Assembly: GCF_030036535.1 (NCBI RefSeq)
Contig: NZ_CP080388.1
Span: 1,478,501 to 1,542,500 of the forward strand
DNA from: Agrobacterium cucumeris
Lineage (GTDB): Bacteria; Pseudomonadota; Alphaproteobacteria; Rhizobiales; Rhizobiaceae
Length of the DNA: 64,000 bases
Direction: 5' to 3'
Shown: one piece after another, positions 25,971 through 34,564 of the stretch
Numbering within the stretch: the stretch's first letter is position 1
How the letters are laid out: the number at the start of each line of letters is the position of its first letter
Notes under the pieces: generated by a model
Databases searched by the model: none
What the model saw: the letters and a program-made list of their open reading frames with translations, nothing else
Told to the model about the DNA's origin: nothing
Made by a program: the position numbers and the translations under genes

Positions 25971-27017
25971 ATGCGTATCGCATTTTTCGTCAATTCAATC
26001 GAAACCGAGGGACCGAATTACGCCACCGGCCTGCTGGCCATGGCGGCGCTCAATCGCGGCCATGAGGTAGTCTACCTGACGCCCGGCGACTTCACTTTGC
26101 GCTCGGATGACAGCCTGACCATCCATGCCACCGTGCTGCCGAAGGCGAAAATCAAAAAGGGCGAGACGTTCCACACCACGCTTCAGGATAAGGCGCTGGA
26201 GCGGCGGACCATGGATATCGAGGAAATCGATGCACTGATGCTGCGCAACGACCCGTCGCTCGACCAGACGACGCGGCCGTGGGCGGTGCATGCCGGCATC
26301 CTGTTCGGGCGGCTTGCCGAACAGCGCGGCGTCGTGGTTCTGAACGATCCGGAAGGTCTGGCGCTCGCCCAGAACAAGCTCTATTTCCAGAGCTTTCCGG
26401 AAATCGTCCGGCCGACCACGATCATTTCGCGCAATGTCGATGAGATCCGCGCCTTTGCCGATGCGCATCCCAAGGGCGTCATCGTCAAGCCGCTGCAGGG
26501 TTCGGGCGGCAAGAACGTCTTCAAGATCGGTTCCAGCAAGGAAGCCAATCTCAACCAGATTTTCGAGGCGGTGAGCCTCGAGGGTTATCTGATCGCGCAG
26601 GCCTATCTGCCGGCCGCCAAGGACGGGGACATCCGCTTCTTCATGATGAATGGCCGACCGCTGATGCGGGACGGCAAATATGCCGCACTCCGCCGTGTGC
26701 CGGCGAAAGGCGATCTGCGCTCCAACATTCATGCCCAGGGCACGGCAGAAGCCGTGAAGGTGACGGACGACATCGTGGCGCTTGCCGAAATGATGCGGCC
26801 GAAGCTCGTGGAGGACGGCATGTTTCTGGTCGGGCTCGATATCGTCGGTGACAAGATACTGGAAGTGAATGTGTTTTCGCCCGGTGGCTTGTCGAATATC
26901 CTCGAACTCACCAATGTCGATTTCAGCGATACGATCATCGACGCGGTGGAAACCAAAGTCTCCATGCAGGCCGCATCGGGCGGGGCCCTCTCCAACCGGT
27001 TGCTCGCAACGCTTTGA
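25971..27017 (+). CDS. GshB-like ATP-grasp ligase
   Basis: A 348-residue ATP-grasp enzyme resembling prokaryotic glutathione synthetase. The N-terminal domain ('MRIAFFVNSIETEGPNYAT') is the pre-ATP-grasp fold; 'VIVKPLQGSGGKNVFKIG' is the nucleotide-binding loop, and 'FLVGLDIVGDKILEVNVFSP' contains the metal-binding D/E/N residues. These enzymes form an amide bond through an acyl phosphate. It lacks the glutathione-pathway neighbour gshA; instead it follows a hydrolase and a peptidase, with a strong AGGAGGGG site ten bases after the previous stop. It probably ligates an amino acid or peptide to an unknown acceptor. Canonical glutathione synthesis is the alternative. Confidence 0.85.
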   Translation: MRIAFFVNSIETEGPNYATGLLAMAALNRGHEVVYLTPGDFTLRSDDSLTIHATVLPKAKIKKGETFHTTLQDKALERRTMDIEEIDALMLRNDPSLDQTTRPWAVHAGILFGRLAEQRGVVVLNDPEGLALAQNKLYFQSFPEIVRPTTIISRNVDEIRAFADAHPKGVIVKPLQGSGGKNVFKIGSSKEANLNQIFEAVSLEGYLIAQAYLPAAKDGDIRFFMMNGRPLMRDGKYAALRRVPAKGDLRSNIHAQGTAEAVKVTDDIVALAEMMRPKLVEDGMFLVGLDIVGDKILEVNVFSPGGLSNILELTNVDFSDTIIDAVETKVSMQAASGGALSNRLLATL

Positions 27018-27018
27018 A

Positions 27019-28041
27019 CTACTCCCGCAACTCGGCTGATTGCATTTGCCGATACCAGGCGACGAGGGCCTTGATGCCCTCTTCGACCGGGGTCTGCGGC
27101 ACATAACCGGTCAGTGCCCTCAGAAGATCGGGTGAGGCAAAGGTGCGGGGAACGTCGCCCTGCTGCATCGGCAGCATGTTGCGGATTGCCGGCTTGCCGA
27201 CTGCCTTTTCGATCGTTTCGACGAAATGCATCAGCTCCACCGGCTGGCCGCCGCCAATATTGACGACGCGGAAGGGCGCGTGATGCGAGAGCGTGTCGAT
27301 GACACCATTCTGCGTAACCCGGTTTTCTTCGGACGGGATGATCTGGCTCAGCCGGACGATGCCTTCGACCAGATCGTCGATGTAGGTGAAGTCGCGGCTC
27401 ATATTGCCCTGGCCATAAATGTCGATTGGCCGGCCGTTGGAGACGGCATCGACGAATTTGATCGGCGCCATGTCCGGCCGTCCCCACGGCCCGTAAACCG
27501 TGAAGAAGCGGAAGGCGGTGGTGGGCAATTTGTGTAGATGGGCATAGCTATGCGCCATCAGCTCCATCGATTTTTTGGTGGCGGCATAAAGCGTCATTGG
27601 CTCGTCGGCCTTGTCACTCTCCGCAAAGGGGATTTTTTCGTTGGCGCCGTAGATGGAGGAGGTCGATGCCAGCATCAGGTGCTTGACCTCAAGGCTTCTC
27701 GCGAGCTCCAGCATGTTGAACGAGCCGATGAGATTGGAATCGATATAGGCGCGCGGATTTTCAAGGCTGTAACGAACACCGGCCTGGGCGGCGAGATGGA
27801 TGATGATCTCAGGTTCTGCGGCCTCCGCCGCCCGCTTCAGCGCATCGGTATCTTCCAGCATGCCGATTTCGGCCCGGAAGCCGTTGGAGCGGGAAAGGAT
27901 GGCGTGGCGTTTTTCTTTCAGGCTGACATCGTAATATTTCGTCATGCCGTCGAAGCCGGTCACGAAGTGTCCCGCATCCAGCAGCCGCTTTGCGACGTAA
28001 AAGCCGATGAAGCCTGCCGTGCCGGTAACCAGATAACGCAT
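27019..28041 (-). CDS. lpsL: UDP-glucuronate 4-epimerase
   Basis: A 340-residue extended SDR. The NAD site '[20 protein letters not shown]', '[20 protein letters not shown]' and the Y-xxx-K pair in '[16 protein letters not shown]' are intact; '[20 protein letters not shown]' is characteristic of UDP-glucuronic acid 4-epimerases (LpsL/GlaE). It makes UDP-galacturonate for LPS and capsule sugars. It lies 86 bp downstream of the UDP-glucose dehydrogenase gene in the same direction, the rkpK-lpsL arrangement known from rhizobia. It converges on the ATP-grasp gene with one base between stops. Confidence 0.92.
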   Translation of the reverse strand: MRYLVTGTAGFIGFYVAKRLLDAGHFVTGFDGMTKYYDVSLKEKRHAILSRSNGFRAEIGMLEDTDALKRAAEAAEPEIIIHLAAQAGVRYSLENPRAYIDSNLIGSFNMLELARSLEVKHLMLASTSSIYGANEKIPFAESDKADEPMTLYAATKKSMELMAHSYAHLHKLPTTAFRFFTVYGPWGRPDMAPIKFVDAVSNGRPIDIYGQGNMSRDFTYIDDLVEGIVRLSQIIPSEENRVTQNGVIDTLSHHAPFRVVNIGGGQPVELMHFVETIEKAVGKPAIRNMLPMQQGDVPRTFASPDLLRALTGYVPQTPVEEGIKALVAWYRQMQSAELRE

Positions 28042-28127
28042 GATGACTATATCCCGAATCTGTTGGTGCGTTTGCGGTTAAACCGAAGCGCGAAAATTGT
28101 TTCAGTGAAATTCCAGACGACGAAGCG

Positions 28128-29459
28128 CTAGAGTTCCTTGCCGGCGGTATCCTCATGCGGGCGGCCGACGGCGGCATAGATGAAACCATGCGCGGCAACT
28201 TCATCGGTGCGGTAAATATTGCGCAGGTCCACCAGAACAGGGTTTTTCATGATCGCCTTCAGGCGCGGCAGATCAAGCGCGCGGAACTGGTTCCATTCCG
28301 TCACGATCACCACGGCATCGGCATCTTGCGCTGCCTCGTAGGGGCCCGTTGCGTATTCGATATCCTCCATCAGATGGCGGGCATTCGCCATGCCTTCGGG
28401 ATCGTAACCGACCACTTTCGCCCCACCGTCCTGCAGGGTCTGGATGATGGCGATCGCCGGGCTGTCGCGCATGTCGTCGGTATTCGGCTTGAAGGTCAGG
28501 CCAAGCACGGCGATCTTCTTGCCACGCACGTCGCCGCCCACGGCGTTGATAACCTTGCGGCCCATGGCGCGCTTGCGGTTGTCGTTGATGGCGATGGTGG
28601 TTTCGATCAGCCGCACCGGCGCGTCATAATCCTGCGCGGTCTTGGCAAGCGCCAGCGTATCCTTTGGGAAACAGGAGCCACCATAACCGGGGCCTGCATG
28701 CAGGAACTTCGAGCCGATGCGGCCATCGAGACCGATGCCGCGCGACACGTCCTGCACATTGGCGCCGACCTTTTCGCAGAGATCGGCCATTTCGTTGATG
28801 AAGGTGATCTTCATCGCCAGAAAGGCGTTGGCGGCGTATTTGATCAGTTCCGAGGCGCGTCGCGTGGTGAAGAGCAGCGGCGACTGGTTGAGGTAGAGCG
28901 GACGGTACACCTCCGTCATGACAGGGCGGGCCCGCTCGTCCGAAAGGCCAACGACGATACGGTCCGGCCGCTTGAAATCCTCGATGGCGGCACCTTCGCG
29001 CAGGAATTCCGGGTTGGACACCACGGCGAAATCGGCGGAGGGGTTTTCCTCGCGAATGATGCGCTCCACCTCGTCGCCGGTGCCGACCGGAACGGTCGAT
29101 TTGGTGACGATGACGGTGAAACCATCCAGCGCATGGGCGATCTCTTTTGCCGCCGCATAGACATAACCAAGATCCGCATGGCCATCGCCGCGCCGCGAGG
29201 GCGTGCCGACCGCGATGAAGACGACCTCGGCATTGGCGACGGCAGCGGAAAGATCGGTGGTGAAACTCAACCGGCCGGCCCTGGCGTTATTGGCGACGAT
29301 CGTCTCCAGGCCCGGTTCGAAGATCGGAATATGGCCGTTTTTCAGGGCCTCGATCTTCTCCGGCATCTTGTCGACGCAGACCACATCGTGGCCGAAATCT
29401 GCAAAACACGCGCCGGACACGAGGCCGACATAACCCGAACCGATCATCACTATCCGCAT
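28128..29459 (-). CDS. rkpK: UDP-glucose 6-dehydrogenase
   Basis: A 443-residue UDP-glucose/GDP-mannose dehydrogenase. 'MRIVMIGSGYVGLVSGACFA' is the N-terminal NAD site; the catalytic cysteine is C263 in 'GSCFPKDT', and 'LGLTFKPNTDDMRDSPA' marks the C-terminal UDP-binding domain. It oxidises UDP-glucose twice to UDP-glucuronate, the substrate of the epimerase encoded just downstream. Length and motifs match rhizobial RkpK closely. The two genes are needed for acidic surface polysaccharides and lipid A/LPS galacturonate in relatives. Confidence 0.94.
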   Translation of the reverse strand: MRIVMIGSGYVGLVSGACFADFGHDVVCVDKMPEKIEALKNGHIPIFEPGLETIVANNARAGRLSFTTDLSAAVANAEVVFIAVGTPSRRGDGHADLGYVYAAAKEIAHALDGFTVIVTKSTVPVGTGDEVERIIREENPSADFAVVSNPEFLREGAAIEDFKRPDRIVVGLSDERARPVMTEVYRPLYLNQSPLLFTTRRASELIKYAANAFLAMKITFINEMADLCEKVGANVQDVSRGIGLDGRIGSKFLHAGPGYGGSCFPKDTLALAKTAQDYDAPVRLIETTIAINDNRKRAMGRKVINAVGGDVRGKKIAVLGLTFKPNTDDMRDSPAIAIIQTLQDGGAKVVGYDPEGMANARHLMEDIEYATGPYEAAQDADAVVIVTEWNQFRALDLPRLKAIMKNPVLVDLRNIYRTDEVAAHGFIYAAVGRPHEDTAGKEL

Positions 29460-29841
29460 TCTTTTTCCTTTCGGTTAGCGAGGCCATGTTAACGCGGCAA
29501 TACCAGCCGGGGAAATCGGCGGGCGAAAATTACACGATAATATTTAGCCGCCTTCACGCCCGTCGCCAAGCGCCACGATGCACACCGGCTAACCTCTTTC
29601 CATGACGGTGATGTGATGGCGGCGGCGGGACAAATTTGCCGCACCTTGCAGCCATTTGCACCGGCCGGGTCCAATCGGGCAATTTTGCGTCTTTTGCGGC
29701 TTGCACTCATAGGTAGCCGGGTCTAGCCATAGGGCTGAGGATCAAATCTGCCAGACTGTCTGTCCCACAAAGGGGCGTCCGGGTCGCGTTTAACGCGACC
29801 GGGAGAAGCTTTGCGTTGCGGTCGGTGTTCGGGGAAGTCAA
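29460..29841. other. 382-bp divergent intergenic region
   Basis: The region between rkpK (leftward) and the EamA transporter (rightward) must hold both promoters. I see no gene with a credible start, no terminator and no clear sigma-factor consensus in it. Confidence 0.5.
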
Positions 29842-30729
29842 ATGCAAAAGGGTTTTCTGCTCGGTCTGTTCGCTTATGCGACCTTTTCCATGGGCGATGC
29901 CACCATCAAGTCGCTTGGATCGCAGATCAGCGTTTTCGAAATCGGCTTCTTCAGCATTCTCTTCTCCGGCATCTTCATCTTCTTCAGCAAGCCGCGTGAG
30001 GAAAGGTGGCGTGAATTCTGGCGCATGAGCAGACCATTCGCCGTGCATGGCCGCGCGATTTCCGGCCTCTTCGCCGGTATTTTCGGCATCTATGCCTTCA
30101 CCACCATTCCGCTGGCGGAAGCCTATGCGCTGATCTTCCTGTCGCCGCTTTTCGTCACCGTGCTTTCCGCCGTGGTGCTGAAGGAGAATATCGGCCCGTG
30201 GCGCTGGGCGGCGGTTCTGGCCGGCATCGTCGGCGTCATTCTCGTGGTGCGGCCGGGCTTCAAGTCGCTGGAACTCGGGCATTTTGCCGCCATCGGCGTG
30301 GCGTTCCTGGCGGCGATGACCATCGTGCTGCTGCGCTCGCTGGCGGGTAAGGAGAAGCGCACCTCGATCATGGGTGTGCTGTTGATTTACGGTCTGACTT
30401 TTAACGGCATCGCGTCCATTCCCGATTTCGTCATGCCCAACCTGCACCAGCTTCTGGCCTTCGCCTTCATCGGCCTTTGCACGGCGACGGGGCAGATAAC
30501 CCTTCTGGTCGCGACCCGCATCGCGCCGGCAAGCCAGATCGCGCCCTCGCATTATTCGCAAATCCTCTGGGCGGTGGCGATCGGCATGACCTTCTTTCAC
30601 GAATATCCTGACGCCGTTGCGGTGCTGGGTCTAGCGGTCATCGCTGGATCGGGACTTCTGACGATGATCCGCGAAAAGGTAAGGCTTGGCACCGTGCGCT
30701 GGAACCCGTTTTTCCGCAATCGCCTGTGA
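29842..30729 (+). CDS. DMT-superfamily (EamA) transporter
   Basis: A 295-residue membrane protein with ten predicted helices in two EamA repeats. The first repeat begins 'QKGFLLGLFAYATFSMGDAT'; the internal 'EAYALIFLSPLFVTVLSAVV' and 'GVILVVRPGFKSLELG' are typical of S-adenosylmethionine- or metabolite-exporting EamA proteins, and the second repeat ends 'YSQILWAVAIGMTFFHEYPD'. The substrate is unknown. A GGGGAAG ribosome binding site precedes the ATG. It is followed after about 105 bp by the glutathionyl-hydroquinone reductase gene in the same direction. Confidence 0.88.
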   Translation: MQKGFLLGLFAYATFSMGDATIKSLGSQISVFEIGFFSILFSGIFIFFSKPREERWREFWRMSRPFAVHGRAISGLFAGIFGIYAFTTIPLAEAYALIFLSPLFVTVLSAVVLKENIGPWRWAAVLAGIVGVILVVRPGFKSLELGHFAAIGVAFLAAMTIVLLRSLAGKEKRTSIMGVLLIYGLTFNGIASIPDFVMPNLHQLLAFAFIGLCTATGQITLLVATRIAPASQIAPSHYSQILWAVAIGMTFFHEYPDAVAVLGLAVIAGSGLLTMIREKVRLGTVRWNPFFRNRL

Positions 30730-30834
30730 ACCCTTCTGCCGATCAGAAACAGTGCGTCAACCGAAGCGTGGCTTGTGATGAGGTGGCGACCCGGCCCATA
30801 AGGCTTTCATCTTTAGATGAACAGGGAGCCGCAA

Positions 30835-31815
30835 ATGCTCGTGGATGGAAAATGGACCGCCGAATGGCATCCGGTGCAGGCAACCGACAAAAAGGGTGGC
30901 TTCGTTCGCCAGACCTCCGGTTTCCGCAACTGGGTAACGGCTGATGGCTCGGCGGGACCAACGGGCGAGGGCGGTTTTGCGGCTGAGGCCGGTCGCTACC
31001 ACCTCTATGTCGCGCTGATCTGCCCATGGGCATCGCGAACGCTGATCGGCCGCAAGCTGAAGAAGCTTGAAGAGGTGATTTCCGTTTCCGTGGTCGAGCC
31101 GGCGCTTTCGGACGAAGGCTGGAAATTCTGCGACTATCCGGGTTCGGATCGGGACATGCTGAACGGTTTCACCCATGTGCATGAGGCCTATACCAGCGCC
31201 GACCCGCATTATACCGGTCGTGCCACCGTCCCGGTGCTTTGGGACAGGAAGACGAAAACCATCGTCAACAATGAATCTGCCGATATTCTGCGCATGCTGA
31301 ATTCCGGGTTCGGTGATCTCGCCGATAATGCGATCGACCTTTATCCGGAGGCGCTGCGCGACGGGATCGACGCTCTCAACGAGCATATCTATCCGCGTCT
31401 CAACAACGGCGTTTACAGAACCGGTTTTGCCACCACGCAGGTGGCTTATGAGGAAGCCTTTGCCGAGGTTTTCGAAACGCTCGATGAGCTTGAGACGCGG
31501 TTGGCGACGGGCGGGCCTTTCCTCTTCGGTGATCTTCTGACCGAAACGGATGTCCGGCTTTTTGTGACGCTGGTTCGTTTTGACGCCGCCTATTACGGCC
31601 TGTTCAAATGCAATCTTCGCCGCATCGCCGATTATCCCGCGCTGCAGGCCTATATGATACGGGTGCTGAACGTTCCAGGCGTGCGCGACACGGTCAATAT
31701 CGACCATATCAAGCGCGGTTATTATTCCATCAAGGCGCTCAACCCGACCCGGATCGTGCCGGTCGGCCCCGATCTTCCGGGGCTTGATGAGGTCTCCCTC
31801 CGGTCCTCGAAGTGA
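30835..31815 (+). CDS. glutathionyl-hydroquinone reductase (Xi-class GST, YqjG/ECM4 family)
   Basis: A 326-residue glutathione-transferase-fold enzyme. The catalytic cysteine is C63 in the signature 'ICPWASR', in place of the Ser/Tyr of ordinary GSTs; 'IVNNESADILRMLN' is the glutathione-contact helix. These enzymes reduce glutathionyl-hydroquinones to hydroquinones, releasing oxidised glutathione. Length is right for the family. The start at 30835 has GGGAG six bases upstream; an ATG at 30817 is less likely. It converges with a LysR gene 12 bp away. Confidence 0.92.
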   Translation: MLVDGKWTAEWHPVQATDKKGGFVRQTSGFRNWVTADGSAGPTGEGGFAAEAGRYHLYVALICPWASRTLIGRKLKKLEEVISVSVVEPALSDEGWKFCDYPGSDRDMLNGFTHVHEAYTSADPHYTGRATVPVLWDRKTKTIVNNESADILRMLNSGFGDLADNAIDLYPEALRDGIDALNEHIYPRLNNGVYRTGFATTQVAYEEAFAEVFETLDELETRLATGGPFLFGDLLTETDVRLFVTLVRFDAAYYGLFKCNLRRIADYPALQAYMIRVLNVPGVRDTVNIDHIKRGYYSIKALNPTRIVPVGPDLPGLDEVSLRSSK

Positions 31816-31827
31816 CCGGATAACGGA

Positions 31828-32730
31828 CTAGACAGGCTTGCCGACCTGCTCGAGCAGCCAGGCCTGAAAGGCGCGGGCGAGTGCATTGTCCTGCCGCCCT
31901 TCCGGCAGGGCGACGTAATAGCTCTTGTCGGTCTGCAGGGGGATGTCGAAGACGATTTCGAGGCGGCCGGAGGCAAGTTCCGCCTCGATGAGATATTTCG
32001 GCAGAAGGGCAAAACCGATACCGCTTGCGGCAGCTTCGATGATCATCGAGAACTGGTCGAAACGGCTTCCCTGATAGGCATTTTCCGCCGTCACCCCGTT
32101 CATCTCCAGCCATTCCGTCCATAGTTTCGGCCGCGTCGTCACATGCAGCAATGGGTGTTCGGCCAAATCCTGCACCCGGTTCACTTTGGCGCGGCCAAGC
32201 AGGGCGGGACTGGCGACGGGCACGATCACCTCGTTGCATAAAAACGTGCAGGTGCCATGCGCCCAGACCGGTTGGCCATAATGAATGGCGAGATCGAAAC
32301 CTTCCTCATCGAAATCGAATGGATGCGAGCGCGAGCCGATCGTAATCGCCATATCCGGATTGGCATCGATGAAGCGGGAGAGGCGTGGCATAAGCCAGCG
32401 GCTGCCAAAGGTCGGTAACGTTGCGACGGAAAGCGATGCGTGCGATGTTCCGGCCGAAACCGCACGCACCATCAGCTGTTCGGATTGCTGCAACAGGCGC
32501 CGTACATCGGGCAGGAATTTACGGCCCGCTTCCGAAAGCACGACCCGCCTGCGGATGCGCTCGAAAAGCTGCATTCCCGTCTGCGCTTCCAGTTCGCCGA
32601 TCTGCCGGCTCACCGCGCTCTGCGTGAGGTTGAGTTCTTCCGCCGCGCGGGTAAAATTGCCGTGCCTTGCCGCGCATTCAAACGCCTGCAGGGTGACGAT
32701 ATCTGGGACCAGTCTTCTGCGCGGATCCAT
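31828..32730 (-). CDS. LysR-family regulator (GcvA-like)
   Basis: A 300-residue LysR protein with the N-terminal helix-turn-helix ('LQAFECAARHGNFTRAAEEL' ... 'SAVSRQIGELE') and a type 2 periplasmic-fold effector domain ending near 'ARAFQAWLLEQVG'. The overall pattern is of the GcvA subgroup. It diverges from the aldehyde dehydrogenase gene at 32933 with about 200 bp between starts, so it probably regulates that gene, perhaps in response to a lysine or pipecolate intermediate. No ribosome binding site is obvious before the ATG at 32730. Confidence 0.9.
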   Translation of the reverse strand: MDPRRRLVPDIVTLQAFECAARHGNFTRAAEELNLTQSAVSRQIGELEAQTGMQLFERIRRRVVLSEAGRKFLPDVRRLLQQSEQLMVRAVSAGTSHASLSVATLPTFGSRWLMPRLSRFIDANPDMAITIGSRSHPFDFDEEGFDLAIHYGQPVWAHGTCTFLCNEVIVPVASPALLGRAKVNRVQDLAEHPLLHVTTRPKLWTEWLEMNGVTAENAYQGSRFDQFSMIIEAAASGIGFALLPKYLIEAELASGRLEIVFDIPLQTDKSYYVALPEGRQDNALARAFQAWLLEQVGKPV

Positions 32731-32932
32731 TCCATTCTCGCATCAACTTACCCGCTTTCCTCATTGGAAAAGGGTTGCTATGCCCATATATGATTACGGG
32801 AAAGAATGGAATGGTGTTTTGCCGGCTTGGCGGCACCGTTGACAAATTCGGGGAAAGAAGAGCGACGGGAGTTGAAAGCGCCGTATTAAAAACGGCCTTT
32901 CCTCCCCTTTCAGCCAAAAAGGATAATTGGAC

Positions 32933-34462
32933 ATGGATGCGACCACGAAGCTTGACGTGAAACAGGAAGCAGCCGCCCTTCTCGACAGGATGGGTGTTGC
33001 CCGCGATCTTTATACCGGCGGCAACATGGCGTCCTTCAGCCCGGTGACGGGTGAACAGGTGGCAAACCTGAAGACCGTTTCGGTCGAGGGCGTGGCAGCG
33101 GTGGTCGACAAGGCCGATGCCGCCTTCAAGCAATGGCGCAATGTGCCGGCTCCCCGTCGTGGCGAGCTGATCCGGTTGCTCGGCGAAGAGCTGCGCGCCT
33201 TCAAGGCCGATCTCGGCCGTCTCGTGTCATTGGAAGCGGGCAAAATCCCGTCCGAAGGTCTCGGCGAAGTGCAGGAAATGATCGATATCTGCGATTTCGC
33301 CGTCGGTCTTTCCCGCCAGCTTTATGGCCTCACCATCGCCACCGAACGTCCCGGCCACCGCATGATGGAGACCTGGCATCCGCTCGGTGTTGTCGGCGTC
33401 ATCTCGGCCTTCAATTTCCCCGTCGCCGTCTGGTCGTGGAATGCCGCACTTGCCATTGTCTGCGGCAATTCGGTGGTCTGGAAGCCATCGGAAAAGACGC
33501 CGCTGACGGCGCTGGCCGTTCAGGGCATCTTCGAACGAGCCGCCGCCCGCTTCGGCGATGCGCCGGAAGGTCTTTCACAGCTGCTGATCGGCGATCGTGC
33601 CGTGGGTGAAGCATTGGTGGATAATCCCAAGGTGCCGCTGGTCTCTGCCACCGGCTCCACCCGCATGGGCCGTGATGTCGGCCCGCGCCTGGCAAAGCGT
33701 TTTGCCCGCGCCATTCTGGAACTCGGCGGCAACAATGCCGGTATCGTCTGCCCGTCCGCCGATCTCGACATGGCGCTGCGCGCTATCGCCTTCGGTGCCA
33801 TGGGCACGGCCGGCCAGCGCTGCACCACGCTTCGCCGTCTCTTCGTGCATGACAGCGTTTACGACCAGCTCGTGCCGCGCCTGAAAAAGGCCTATGCCTC
33901 CGTCTCCGTCGGCAACCCGCTGGAAAGCTCGGCACTTGTCGGCCCGCTGGTCGACAAGGCAGCGTTTGACGGCATGCAGAAGGCGCTCGAGGCGGCGAAA
34001 GCCCATGACGGCGTGGTGAATGGCGGCGGCCGCGTGGATACCGGTGCGGCGGATGCCTATTATGTGAAGCCCGCGCTCGTCGAAATGCCTGAACAGGTTG
34101 GCCCGGTGCTCGAAGAGACCTTCGCGCCGATCCTCTATGTCATGAAATACAGCGATCTCGATCAGGCAATCGACGCGCATAACGCTGTCGCCGCTGGTCT
34201 TTCCTCGTCGATCTTCACCCGCGACATTCAGGAATCGGAACGTTTCCTGTCGTCGGAAGGCTCGGATTGCGGCATCGCCAACGTTAATATCGGCACCTCG
34301 GGCGCAGAAATCGGTGGCGCTTTCGGGGGCGAGAAGGAGACCGGCGGCGGCCGTGAATCCGGTTCGGATGCGTGGAAAGCCTATATGCGCCGCGCCACCA
34401 ACACCGTCAATTATTCCAAATCGCTGCCGCTGGCGCAGGGTGTGTCCTTCGACATCGAATGA
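32933..34462 (+). CDS. ALDH7-type aldehyde dehydrogenase (aminoadipate semialdehyde dehydrogenase-like)
   Basis: A 509-residue NAD-dependent aldehyde dehydrogenase. The catalytic cysteine is C297 in 'GTAGQRCTTLRRL', the general-base glutamate is in 'LELGGNNAGIV', and 'ATGSTRMGRDVG' is the cofactor loop. 'GNNAGIV', 'FNFPVAVWSWN' and the C-terminal 'GTSGAEIGGAFGGEKETGGG' are diagnostic for family 7 (antiquitin/AmaB), which oxidises L-2-aminoadipate 6-semialdehyde (piperideine-6-carboxylate) in lysine catabolism. The ATG at 32933 is placed 8 bases after AAGGAT; an in-frame TTG two codons upstream is less likely. Its transcript ends at the hairpin 34516-34544. Confidence 0.92.
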   Translation: MDATTKLDVKQEAAALLDRMGVARDLYTGGNMASFSPVTGEQVANLKTVSVEGVAAVVDKADAAFKQWRNVPAPRRGELIRLLGEELRAFKADLGRLVSLEAGKIPSEGLGEVQEMIDICDFAVGLSRQLYGLTIATERPGHRMMETWHPLGVVGVISAFNFPVAVWSWNAALAIVCGNSVVWKPSEKTPLTALAVQGIFERAAARFGDAPEGLSQLLIGDRAVGEALVDNPKVPLVSATGSTRMGRDVGPRLAKRFARAILELGGNNAGIVCPSADLDMALRAIAFGAMGTAGQRCTTLRRLFVHDSVYDQLVPRLKKAYASVSVGNPLESSALVGPLVDKAAFDGMQKALEAAKAHDGVVNGGGRVDTGAADAYYVKPALVEMPEQVGPVLEETFAPILYVMKYSDLDQAIDAHNAVAAGLSSSIFTRDIQESERFLSSEGSDCGIANVNIGTSGAEIGGAFGGEKETGGGRESGSDAWKAYMRRATNTVNYSKSLPLAQGVSFDIE

Positions 34463-34515
34463 CATCTGTGACCTGTCGCTCGTCCGGAGCGATAATGATG
34501 TGTGGTATTGCTTTT

Positions 34516-34544
34516 ATCGGCGCGGATTTTTCCGCGCCGATTTT
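34516..34544 (+). terminator. intrinsic terminator after the aldehyde dehydrogenase gene
   Basis: A perfect 11-bp stem (34516-34526 with 34531-34541), TTTT loop, followed by TTTGTTTT. It lies between the convergent aldehyde dehydrogenase and putA genes and could also work weakly for putA. Confidence 0.88.
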
Positions 34545-34564
34545 GTTTTGGGCAATCGTGCCGC

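Noticed and set aside
29489..29710. 73-codon leftward frame in the rkpK-EamA gap
   Set aside because: No ribosome binding site or family resemblance, and it sits in the promoter region of rkpK.
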